This document shows positions 8,042 through 14,573 of a stretch of DNA of 17,115 bases, one piece after another (positions within the stretch are counted from its first letter, which is position 1; each line of letters begins with the position of its first letter). Source of the DNA: UBA1425 sp051881715 (lineage in GTDB: Bacteria; Bacillota; Clostridia; Oscillospirales; Acutalibacteraceae); the NCBI GenBank assembly GCA_051881715.1, contig JBJEQK010000036.1, positions 1-17,115 of the forward strand, in the 5' to 3' direction. The translations under genes and the position numbers were made by a program. Below the pieces are notes generated by a model. That model was given only the letters and a program-made list of their open reading frames with translations. It was not told the origin of the DNA and did not search any database.

Positions 8042-8069
8042 ATTATAGCACGATTTCAGGAAATGTCAA
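8042..8069 (-). promoter_or_regulatory. Near-consensus promoter of tRNA-Val, overlapping the upstream stop codon
   Basis: On the minus strand: perfect TTGACA (8064-8069), a 16-base spacer and perfect TATAAT (8042-8047), 10 bases before the tRNA 5' end. The TGA stop of the Gre-like gene (8066-8068) lies inside the -35 hexamer. Confidence 0.9.
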
Positions 8070-9007
8070 GTGTTTTCCTCGGATGAAGAAAAATTCTTTT
8101 GTTTTTTGAGCCAGCTGTCATTGTCGAAGAATGCGATGATGCGCACCTCTGTGCGGGAGGCACCGACGCAGTAGGACGTCACATCGCCGCGCTTCTTGCC
8201 GATCACCGCCCGAGCCAAGGGAGAAGTTTCACTGATGGTGTCCTCGTCCGGGTTCGCATCGGTGATGGTTTTGCTGTCGTAGGAGGTGGGACGGTAGGGC
8301 TTGGCGGCGTGTTCGCCGTGCACCTCGACCCATGCCTGCACGATCTTGAACGCTTTCTTTTCCTTGGTATCCAAAAACTCCACGCACACCGTATCGCCGG
8401 TACGGATGGTGCGGATCTTGGAGGTACTGCGCTGTACCTTCTCCTCCGCCTTGCGCTTCTTCTTTTGCTGTTCGAGCATCTTCTGCGCTTCTTTTTGCTC
8501 CTTCATGCGCTGGTAGATGCCCTCCTTTTTTAGGAAAAAGGAGAGGATCTGAATCACGATCACCCGGTCATAGTCGTAAAAGGTAACGATGTCGTTGGTG
8601 CCCATGCCCAGCAGTGCGATGCCCAACGGGGAACGCTCGCTCAGCACGCCCTCGTCCGGGTAGTCGTCCCGGATCGTCACGGCGCTTTCGTCATTGGTCA
8701 GGGTGTAGACGGCCTTGCGCCCCGTCTCGACAAACTTGATGCATACTGTATCGCCCTCATGGATCACCTTGCGGCGCATATGGTCGGGAGAGCGGGACTG
8801 GGTAAACGACGCCATGAGCGCATCCCTCTCCGATTCGGAAAGGGTCTCATCGATGGATTCCTGCGCAGGAAACAGCACTCTGCCGATCAGATCGGCAGGT
8901 CTGTCGAGACGTATGCCATTGTACAGAACGACAATGCGATCGCTGTAGGAAGAAATCACTTCGATCGGGTCACCGTTTGCCAGCTTATACATCTTTCCTT
9001 TCGCCAA
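8066..9007 (-). CDS. Protein with two GreA/GreB C-terminal-like domains, 313 aa
   Basis: Probably an RNA polymerase-associated or transcription-related factor; exact role unknown. Seen: residues 1-80 form an N-terminal region I do not recognise. Domain A (about 81-158) has GDTVCIKF and then LSERSPLGIALLGMGTNDIV, the signature of the FKBP-like C-terminal domain of GreA/GreB. A highly charged helix (about 159-195, KEQKEAQKMLEQQKKKRKAE) follows, then domain B (about 198-294) with GDTVCVEF and ISETSPLARAVIGKKRGDV. The Gre N-terminal coiled coil with its acidic tip, needed for transcript cleavage, is absent. Start: TTG at 9005-9007 has GGTGAG 5 bases upstream. The alternative ATG at 8990-8992 gives MYKLANGDP and has AAAGGA only 3 bases away, so the start is uncertain. 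A strong promoter lies upstream; the tRNA gene follows on the same strand. Confidence 0.8.
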   Translation of the reverse strand: MAKGKMYKLANGDPIEVISSYSDRIVVLYNGIRLDRPADLIGRVLFPAQESIDETLSESERDALMASFTQSRSPDHMRRKVIHEGDTVCIKFVETGRKAVYTLTNDESAVTIRDDYPDEGVLSERSPLGIALLGMGTNDIVTFYDYDRVIVIQILSFFLKKEGIYQRMKEQKEAQKMLEQQKKKRKAEEKVQRSTSKIRTIRTGDTVCVEFLDTKEKKAFKIVQAWVEVHGEHAAKPYRPTSYDSKTITDANPDEDTISETSPLARAVIGKKRGDVTSYCVGASRTEVRIIAFFDNDSWLKKQKNFSSSEENT

Positions 9008-9049
9008 GAATACTCACCAGATTTCAAAAAAATATATTTTTCTAATCTG

Positions 9050-9078
9050 ATTATATACCTTTTTTTGTATAAATGCAA
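9050..9078 (-). promoter_or_regulatory. Promoter of the tandem Gre-domain gene
   Basis: On the minus strand: TTGCAT (9073-9078), a 17-base spacer and TATAAT (9050-9055), 42 bases before the TTG start. It is divergent from the promoter at 9116-9144. Confidence 0.85.
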
Positions 9079-9115
9079 GTATTTTTTTGTTTTTTGTTCA
9101 TCTTCACACTGCCGC

Positions 9116-9144
9116 TTGCAAAAATACAGGCTATGCTATATAAT
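9116..9144 (+). promoter_or_regulatory. Promoter of the GDPD-lipoprotein operon
   Basis: TTGCAA (9116-9121), a 17-base spacer and TATAAT (9139-9144), with a second overlapping TATAAT at 9144-9149. It lies 52 bases before the GTG start, back to back with the Gre-domain gene promoter. Confidence 0.85.
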
Positions 9145-9196
9145 ATAATTTACACAATCCATAACAACACGCCATGGGCATCAAGGAGGCGATTTC

Positions 9197-9964
9197 GTGT
9201 TCACCTGCAAGATCATCGCGCACCGCGGCGCCAATCAATATGCGCCGCAAAATACACTGCCCGCATTCCAAAAGGCCATTTCCCTCGGGGCAGACGGGCT
9301 GGAAACCGACGTGCACGTCACACGGGACGGTGCGCTTGTGCTATGCCACAACTACAGCATCGACGAGACCTCCAACGGACTGGGCAACATCTCCGAGTAC
9401 ACCCTCAAGGATCTGAAAGCGCTGGATTTCGGCGCCAGCTTTTCCCGCAAATACAGGGGCACCCCCCTGCCCTCTCTGGATGAATTTCTCGAATTATGCA
9501 AACGCAGTCCTTTGAAAATCATGAATATCGAGCTTAAAAGTCCAAAGATGGATGAACACGGTATCGTGCGCAAAACTTTGGAGGCTGTCGAACGGTTCGG
9601 TCTTTTGGACAGACTGCTGATCTCCAGCTTTGACCCTGCACTGCTCGCACAAGCCAAAGCGCTGGAGCCGGATTGCCGAACGGCACTGCTGTACCCCACG
9701 CCGCAGAACGCCATACCTTTTTATCTGCATCCGCCCTACGGACTGGTGCAAAAGATCGGAGCCGACGCTGTCCATCCCTTTCACGCCTTTGTTAGTGCCG
9801 CAATGGTTCGCCACTTTCACAAAATGGGCGTGCGTGTCCATCCGTGGACGGTCAATTCCCCGTCTGCCGTGCGCAAGCTTCTGGTCTGCGGTGTGGACGG
9901 CATCATCACCGATCGTCCCCACGATGTGGCAGAGATCACCCGAAAATGCACCTGCGCTTGGTAA
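9197..9964 (+). CDS. Glycerophosphodiester phosphodiesterase family protein, 255 aa
   Basis: Hydrolyses glycerophosphodiesters to glycerol 3-phosphate and an alcohol; likely role in phospholipid or teichoic-acid turnover. Seen: the TIM-barrel GDPD motifs IIAHRG (H9, R10) followed by PQNTLPAF, then the metal ligands in GLETDVHVTRDG (E36, D38) and the catalytic His in VLCHN (H51). NIELK (E112, K114), HPWTVNS and the C-terminal VDGIITDRP are also present. No signal peptide is seen, so it should be cytoplasmic. Length is typical. The GTG start has AAGGAGG 7 bases upstream. It is the first gene of a two-gene unit, 12 bases ahead of a lipoprotein gene. Confidence 0.94.
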   Translation: MFTCKIIAHRGANQYAPQNTLPAFQKAISLGADGLETDVHVTRDGALVLCHNYSIDETSNGLGNISEYTLKDLKALDFGASFSRKYRGTPLPSLDEFLELCKRSPLKIMNIELKSPKMDEHGIVRKTLEAVERFGLLDRLLISSFDPALLAQAKALEPDCRTALLYPTPQNAIPFYLHPPYGLVQKIGADAVHPFHAFVSAAMVRHFHKMGVRVHPWTVNSPSAVRKLLVCGVDGIITDRPHDVAEITRKCTCAW

Positions 9965-9976
9965 AGGAGAACGGTA

Positions 9977-10564
9977 ATGACAAAAAAGATTCTGTCCCTG
10001 CTCTTGATCTGTTCGCTTCTTTTTTCGCTGTGCGCCTGCGACTTTGACCTGCGCGGCAAGCTGATTATTTTAGACACCTACAAGCCGAAAACTCTTTTTG
10101 AAACCTACCAGCAGTTTGCCAGCGGAGAACGCAAGGTAAACTACACCCTCGGGGAGGAAAAGCCCAGCATCCGCGCCTGCGTGATGAATGAACCGGGCAT
10201 CTACTCTCCCACCCTCGACATATATGTGGTCAACGAAAGCCGCTACGACATCGTGATCCACGGCTATGCATGGGTGACGAACAACTTGGAAAAAGAGAAC
10301 ACTTGCCAAGCCATTTACTACCACCGGCAAAAGCACGTCTCCAATTCCAGCTACGAGATACACATGGACACCATGCACAACGACTACCTGTCCTTTGAGG
10401 TGCTGAACGAAAACAGCCTGATCGCCGCCTCTGTGGACACGATGGCGTTCATTTTCTTTAAGTATGAGGACACGGAATATGTCGGCGGAATGCGCATAGA
10501 CGGAAACTTCATCTGCTGGCCGCTGGTGGACACACTGCCCTCGGAAAGTGAAACGCAGTCATAA
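9977..10564 (+). CDS. Small putative lipoprotein, 195 aa, function unknown
   Basis: I do not recognise the family. Seen: a lipoprotein signal peptide MTKKILSLLLICSLLFSLCA with lipobox LCAC (lipidated C21). A soluble, beta-rich-looking domain of about 170 residues follows, with aromatic-rich stretches (SRYDIVIHGYAWVTNN, MAFIFFKYEDTEYVGG) and no recognisable catalytic motif. It should sit on the outer face of the membrane. The ATG has AAAGGAG 7 bases upstream and lies 12 bases after the GDPD gene, so the two are co-transcribed and end at the strong terminator at 10571-10611. Context suggests an accessory to lipid or envelope metabolism, but that is inference only. Confidence 0.85.
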   Translation: MTKKILSLLLICSLLFSLCACDFDLRGKLIILDTYKPKTLFETYQQFASGERKVNYTLGEEKPSIRACVMNEPGIYSPTLDIYVVNESRYDIVIHGYAWVTNNLEKENTCQAIYYHRQKHVSNSSYEIHMDTMHNDYLSFEVLNENSLIAASVDTMAFIFFKYEDTEYVGGMRIDGNFICWPLVDTLPSESETQS

Positions 10565-10570
10565 GTTAGG

Positions 10571-10611
10571 AAAAGCCCGGCTTTCATCGTTGGATGAGAG
10601 CCGGACTTTTT
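10571..10611 (+). terminator. Strong intrinsic terminator after the lipoprotein gene
   Basis: A stem of about 17 bp with one C-A mismatch (AAAAGCCCGGCTTTCATC paired with GATGAGAGCCGGACTTTT) and a GTTG loop runs into TTTTT. The A-run at its 5' side gives a T-run on the other strand, so it could also act on transcripts arriving from the convergent GH4 operon. Confidence 0.9.
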
Positions 10612-10650
10612 GGGTGCATCACGAATTTTTGTGGGATTAAAAGTTTCGGT

Positions 10651-10714
10651 CAAGCCTTTTTAAAGGCTTGCGGATTCCAAAGGCGGCGCCTTTGGTCGCC
10701 GACCGCAGTCGGCG
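10651..10714. repeat. Three consecutive hairpins
   Basis: Three tight stem-loops follow one another with 6 and 1 bases between them: CAAGCCTTT/AAAGGCTTG (10651-10670), CCAAAGGC/GCCTTTGG (10677-10695) and CGCCGAC/GTCGGCG (10697-10714). None is followed by a T-run, so they are not simple terminators. Confidence 0.75.
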
Positions 10715-10721
10715 AAATTTT

Positions 10722-10885
10722 GGGCATCACCGCATAAATTGCGGCACACGCCTTGCTTGAATCTTATTCCGTCAGCTTACACATAAATCCCTTGACTTGC
10801 GTTAGCAAGTCGGCGGTCTTTCTGTGCAACCTGACAAAAAATCTTACTTCGCAATCCGCACACCCCAATTTAAGCGGTGCTGCCC
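10722..10885. repeat. 164-base imperfect palindrome, long copy of a MITE-like repeat family
   Basis: The ends are inverted copies: GGGCATCACCGC at the left and GCGGTGCTGCCC at the right, extending inward through AAATTG. A second inner inverted pair is GTCAGCTTACACA (from 10771) with TGTGCAACCTGAC (ending 10834), 11 of 13 matching. The centre is the hairpin ACTTGC-GTTA-GCAAGT (10795-10810), within about one base of the element midpoint. The ends match the short copy at 16652-16708. No target-site duplication is evident. It encodes no transposase, so it would be non-autonomous if mobile. Confidence 0.7.
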
Positions 10886-10911
10886 TGACAACAGAAAAGC
10901 GCAGGAGGGGA

Positions 10912-10940
10912 GCCAAAACAGTCCGGTGGACTGTTTTGGC
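10912..10940. repeat. Perfect 13-bp inverted repeat hairpin
   Basis: GCCAAAACAGTCC and GGACTGTTTTGGC flank a 3-base GGT loop. No T-run follows on either strand within a few bases. It could slow transcripts from the GH4 operon or protect RNA ends, or be part of the surrounding repeat. Confidence 0.75.
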
Positions 10941-11023
10941 GTGGGGAACTCTCGCCGGGGGTTCCCCGGTGCAAAGCACAAATCCCACAATTTTCCGTGA
11001 AAAGCTACTTTTTGATGTTTGAA

Positions 11024-12313
11024 TCAGTCTTTGTCTTTGAAGAACTGGGGCAGATACGCCTTGTGCGCTTCCTTCATTTCCTCGAAGCAGCGCTGTGCCT
11101 TTTCCCAGTCGCCCACCAGCGGATGCACCAAAAGGGCATTGAGTGCGGCAGTGTCATCACCGTTCACACCCGCTTCCACTGTGTAGCGCTCGTACTGCTT
11201 GACCGTCTGCATCATGGTAACCACATGGCGGTTGTCGATGGGGTCGATCTTGACGGGCTTTGCGCCGTCCTTGCCGATCACGCAAGCGACCTCGATCACA
11301 TCATCGGGTTCCAGGAACGGCAGTGTGTCGCCGTTTTTCACATTGACGACTTGCACATTCTGCTTGTCGTTGGCAATGGCGTCGATCAGGGAAACCGCAA
11401 CCAGAGAATATTTATGACCGCCGCGCTTATCCAGCAGAGCAGGCTTTACATACAGGTTGACGTCGGAATACATCTCCAAAAGCTGTTCCTCGATCTCCAT
11501 GCAGACCTGCGCACGGCTCTTTTCCGCTTTCTTGAGATAGTCAAGCTTTGCGGCGCGGCAGTAGTAATACTGCAAATAGGAGGACGGGATGGCTCTGATG
11601 GCTTTCAGCGTCTCCAAAGAGAAGCCGTCATCCTTAATGTTTGCCATCACCTTGGGCGTGAAGCCCTCACCGATCAGCTTATCGATCAGCTCCTCGCCGT
11701 GCAGTCTCACCGAAGTGAACCAGCTCAGATGGTTCAGACCCACATAGGTGTATTCCATATCCTCGCCGACATCTTCCTTGGTGTCGTCGATCATATCGAT
11801 CGGTACGTTGCACAGACCGATACACTTGACATTGGTATGGTTCAAAACAAAATCGGTGATGATGCCGGACGGATTGGTGAAGTTGATCAGCCATGCATCG
11901 GGGCAGATGGCTTCGATGCGATCGCAGATATTTTTCATCACGGGGATGGTGCGCATCGCCTTGAAAAAGCCGCCGATGCCGGTGGTTTCCTGACCGATCA
12001 GGTCGTACTTGAGCGGGATCGTCTCGTCCAGATACCGTGCGGGCAGTTTGCCGACGCGGATCTGCGTGACAACAAAGTCCGCACCCTGCAGGGCTTCATC
12101 CAGATCATCCGTCAGAAGTGTTTCGCAGTCGATGCCCGCCTTTTCCAAAATGCGGCAGCAAAGACCGCCGACAATGTTTCTCTTGCGGTCATCAATGTCC
12201 ATAAAGGAAATCTTTTTGAGCTTCAGGGAATCCTGCGCCTTCAAAAAACCATCCACCAATTCCGGGCAATATGTACTGCCGGAACCGATGACTGCAACTG
12301 TAATTTCTTTCAT
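11024..12313 (-). CDS. GH4 glycosidase, 6-phospho-beta-glucosidase type, 429 aa
   Basis: NAD- and divalent-metal-dependent glycosidase of family GH4, which works by redox-assisted elimination. Seen: the Rossmann motif VAVIGSGSTYCPELVDG near residue 7, GQETTGIGGFFKAMRTIP (107-124), substrate-binding INFTNPSG (N147), the metal Cys in GLCNVP (C168) and the metal His in GLNHLSW (H195). A likely base Tyr sits in SSYLQYYY (about 246). LCNVP is the form seen in 6-phospho-beta-glucosidases (LicH/BglT type), whereas alpha-galactosidase members have CHS. The substrate is therefore probably a 6-phosphorylated beta-glycoside, though no PTS gene is visible. The ATG has no normally spaced ribosome site: AAGGAGG is 26 bases upstream with a hairpin between. 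It is last in the six-gene unit, 48 bases after the kinase gene. Confidence 0.88.
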   Translation of the reverse strand: MKEITVAVIGSGSTYCPELVDGFLKAQDSLKLKKISFMDIDDRKRNIVGGLCCRILEKAGIDCETLLTDDLDEALQGADFVVTQIRVGKLPARYLDETIPLKYDLIGQETTGIGGFFKAMRTIPVMKNICDRIEAICPDAWLINFTNPSGIITDFVLNHTNVKCIGLCNVPIDMIDDTKEDVGEDMEYTYVGLNHLSWFTSVRLHGEELIDKLIGEGFTPKVMANIKDDGFSLETLKAIRAIPSSYLQYYYCRAAKLDYLKKAEKSRAQVCMEIEEQLLEMYSDVNLYVKPALLDKRGGHKYSLVAVSLIDAIANDKQNVQVVNVKNGDTLPFLEPDDVIEVACVIGKDGAKPVKIDPIDNRHVVTMMQTVKQYERYTVEAGVNGDDTAALNALLVHPLVGDWEKAQRCFEEMKEAHKAYLPQFFKDKD

Positions 12314-12346
12314 ACTGCTTTGACGCCAACAGGCGTCTCCCTCCTT
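12314..12346 (-). promoter_or_regulatory. GH4 ribosome site separated from the start by a hairpin
   Basis: On the minus strand: AAGGAGG (12340-12346), 2 bases, then the stem-loop GACGCC-TGTT-GGCGTC (12322-12337), then AAAGCAGT and the ATG. No in-frame ATG, GTG or TTG lies between the site and the ATG. If the hairpin forms, it brings the two to about 10 bases apart. Confidence 0.6.
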
Positions 12347-12361
12347 TTATGTAATAGTAAT

Positions 12362-13306
12362 TTATTGTTCCACATAGTCCTGCATGATCCAGTTGATACA
12401 GCCCACAACAGGCGGTACGTCCAGCTTGATGAAGCAGAATTTACGAGCGGAATACTGTGCGACTTTTTCCCGGATGGCATCGAGATACTTCTTGCTCGGC
12501 AATTTAGTAAGGATGGAGCCGGAAAGCACGACCTCGATCTCGTCGCCGTCAAACTGAAGCTGATTGGCATGGGCGACGATCAGTCTTGCACTGCGCTCTG
12601 CCATCCTATCGAGAATCTGCATTGCCGATTCGTCCCCGTCCTCCAGCGCTTCAAAGAAACAGTCGATCAGCGCACGGATATGATCCTCTGCGTCCTCGGA
12701 CTCGAAAGCACTCACCGCAGACAGGAAATCCTCGCGGCTGTGCAGGTCGAAACGATTGAAATACATCCCGGTCATGGACGTTTCCAAGATACCGAGATAG
12801 ACATCGTCGTAAATCGCACGATACGCCTCGGTCGCAATCCAGTGACCGTTGCCCATATCGCCGGAAAACTCGCTGAGTCCCGCCAGCTGGAGCATTCTGC
12901 CCGTGGAGTCGATGGCGTTGCAGCAGGTGCCCGTGCCGTTGTTCAGTCCGATGGCGGCACCGGAAATGCTGCCGGCTTTCACAACGATGAAGCCGTCGTT
13001 GAAAATCTCAAAATGCTTCAGTCCCTTGGCACGCAAACGTTCAACCAGCGCATCGTGCTGGAACGGATGATCGACGCCGGCAAGTCCCATCAGGGTAAAG
13101 CCCACATCCTCCAGTGTCTTTCCCGCTTCCCGGAGAAGCCCGGTAATGCCGTCCCAGAGAATTTCCACAGCCTCGTCAAAAGAGCCCTCCAGATTTTCAT
13201 GGTTGCTGCCCGGGGTTTTGTAGTCCGCGACGATCTCTTTGTTTTCATTGAACAGGGCGTAGTATGTTTTGGTGCCGCCGCCGTCTACACCGATGTAATA
13301 GCTCAT
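12362..13306 (-). CDS. BadF/BadG-type sugar kinase, N-acetylglucosamine kinase-like, 314 aa
   Basis: Likely phosphorylates an N-acetylhexosamine with ATP in the cytoplasm. Seen: actin-like ATPase fold motifs with the N-terminal phosphate loop VDGGGTKT (residues 7-14), the GLAGVDHP segment, the catalytic-type aspartate in FNDGF (D104) and the second phosphate loop NNGTGTCC (122-129). VVLSGSI follows near the C-terminus. The pattern fits the NAGK/BadF-BadG-BcrA group. An in-frame ATG 10 codons earlier exists, but the ATG at 13304-13306 has GAGGAGG 7 bases upstream and begins with the canonical MSYYIGVDGG. It overlaps the stop of the GH109-like gene by 4 bases (ATGA), so translation is coupled. 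The pairing suggests it acts on the sugar that enzyme releases; GalNAc, GlcNAc or glucosamine are all possible. Confidence 0.85.
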   Translation of the reverse strand: MSYYIGVDGGGTKTYYALFNENKEIVADYKTPGSNHENLEGSFDEAVEILWDGITGLLREAGKTLEDVGFTLMGLAGVDHPFQHDALVERLRAKGLKHFEIFNDGFIVVKAGSISGAAIGLNNGTGTCCNAIDSTGRMLQLAGLSEFSGDMGNGHWIATEAYRAIYDDVYLGILETSMTGMYFNRFDLHSREDFLSAVSAFESEDAEDHIRALIDCFFEALEDGDESAMQILDRMAERSARLIVAHANQLQFDGDEIEVVLSGSILTKLPSKKYLDAIREKVAQYSARKFCFIKLDVPPVVGCINWIMQDYVEQ

Positions 13307-14562
13307 TGTTTTTCCTCCTCGAAATAATCCATGCACACTTCTTCCAGACAGAAGATGCCTCTGTGATACGGTTCACGGTCGATCCACAGTCCGTTGGTAA
13401 AGTCCGGGATGGGCACAGGCATACCGCCCATGGCCGCAGACTGCTCGGAAAGGCAGGTCACCGCCATCCATGCCGCCGTATCGTAAACGTCAATGGGCGG
13501 CTGGTGATGATTGACCACTGCATCCACAAACGCCGACATCACCAGAAAGTCCATGCCGCCATGACCGCCGTGTACACCGTCTACCTGATATTTCTTCCAC
13601 AGGGGATGCTCGTACTTTTCGATGTCCTCGGCAAAGGGATAGAACTTTGGCTCCCTGCCCTTTTCGCCCATGGTGTCCAGGAAATACTCTCCGCCGTGGC
13701 TGTTCTCCTGAAAGATGCCCCGTGTGCCCTCGATCACATAGTTTCTCGAATAGGGTCTGGGCAGGCTGCAATCGTGATGCAAGGTGATGGTCTCGCCGTT
13801 GGCACACTTGATCATGGTCGTCGTCACATCGCCCTGATTAAAGGGGTACTCGGTGATGTCATAGTCGGCGCCTTTCGTGTCACGCAGATAGACGTTCAAG
13901 CCTCTCGACTTGCTGGTCATAGAGCAAAGTGTGAGCATTCTGTTGCCCCGGTTGACGCCGATCAGTTTGCAGATGGGACCGAGCTGGTGCGTCGGGTACA
14001 GTTCCCCGTTGCGGTGCATGAAGTTGAACAGTCTGCCGTGGCGGTTCTCTCTGCCGGAGGTGATCTCCCCGCGCAGGTCGTGACGATAGCCTCCCTCAAG
14101 GTGGACGACTTCGCCGAACATTCCTTGCTTCACCATATGGAACAGCGCCATTTCGTTGCGGTCGTAGCAGCAGTTTTCTAAAAGCATACAATACTTGCCG
14201 CTCTCCTCGCTGGCACGAACCATCTGCCAGCACTCCTCGATAGAGGCTGCGCCGCCGACTTCGATCGCCACGTGCTTGCCCGCACGCATGGAATCGGTTG
14301 CAATGCGTGCGTGGGTAATCCATGTGGTAAAGCAAAGGATCGCTTCGATATCTTCCCGTTTCAGCAGTTCTTTATAGTCGAGATACATCTCGGGCGTTTC
14401 GCCGGTCTTCTCTTGGACAATTTTCACACCCTGCTGTGCGCGATCCTCGTACTTGTCGCAGACCGCCACCACGCGCACACCGGGAATATCCAAAAACTCC
14501 CGCAGATTTCCGCATCCTCGTCCGCCGAGACCGATCACGCCGAAATTGGTTTTCTTCTCCAT
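13303..14562 (-). CDS. GH109-like Gfo/Idh/MocA glycosidase (alpha-N-acetylgalactosaminidase type), 419 aa
   Basis: NAD-dependent glycosidase-like protein; characterised GH109 enzymes release terminal alpha-GalNAc (blood group A antigen). Seen: the Rossmann motif GVIGLGGRGCG (residues 8-18) and AIEVGGAASIEECW, followed by LLENCCYDRNEMALFHMVKQ, GEVVHLEGGYRHDLR, the YPTH active-site motif (Y189, H192) and NYVIEGTRGIFQ. GGHGGMDFLV near 350 is also present. These match GH109 more closely than plain oxidoreductases. No signal peptide is seen, so it is probably cytoplasmic, unlike the secreted type enzyme; it would then act on imported glycans. The ATG has GAGGAGG 5 bases upstream, lying only 11 bases after the membrane-protein gene. 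Its stop overlaps the kinase start. Other amino-sugar substrates remain possible. Confidence 0.85.
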   Translation of the reverse strand: MEKKTNFGVIGLGGRGCGNLREFLDIPGVRVVAVCDKYEDRAQQGVKIVQEKTGETPEMYLDYKELLKREDIEAILCFTTWITHARIATDSMRAGKHVAIEVGGAASIEECWQMVRASEESGKYCMLLENCCYDRNEMALFHMVKQGMFGEVVHLEGGYRHDLRGEITSGRENRHGRLFNFMHRNGELYPTHQLGPICKLIGVNRGNRMLTLCSMTSKSRGLNVYLRDTKGADYDITEYPFNQGDVTTTMIKCANGETITLHHDCSLPRPYSRNYVIEGTRGIFQENSHGGEYFLDTMGEKGREPKFYPFAEDIEKYEHPLWKKYQVDGVHGGHGGMDFLVMSAFVDAVVNHHQPPIDVYDTAAWMAVTCLSEQSAAMGGMPVPIPDFTNGLWIDREPYHRGIFCLEEVCMDYFEEEKQ

Positions 14563-14573
14563 CTTATCCTCCT

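Larger units (their letters stand above)
10619..11000. repeat. Gene-free composite repeat block bounded by an imperfect inverted repeat
   Basis: This 382-base stretch between two convergent operons holds no credible gene. Its ends, 10619-10638 and 10981-11000, are inverted copies matching at 16 of 20 positions, both containing GTGGGATT facing inward. Inside, in order, are a three-hairpin unit (10651-10714), a 164-base palindrome (10722-10885), a perfect 13-bp hairpin (10912-10940) and a 7-bp hairpin (10943-10967). Open frames across it on both strands are best read as chance translations of repeat. It resembles intergenic repeats I associate with Oscillospiraceae, but no search was possible. 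Confidence 0.65.

Noticed and set aside
10619..11000. CRISPR array
   Set aside because: The hairpins differ from one another in sequence and spacing; there is no repeated unit with regular spacers.
10753..11022. An 89-residue plus-strand frame, with a 74-residue minus-strand frame opposite, in the repeat block
   Set aside because: Both run through palindromic repeats, lack good ribosome sites and have no domain; best read as translated repeat.
10997..13327. A 776-codon open frame on the plus strand opposite the GH4 and kinase genes
   Set aside because: It is in the register where its codons are exact reverse complements of the sense codons, so it stays open simply because both real genes avoid TTA, CTA and TCA codons. 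It has no recognisable domain.
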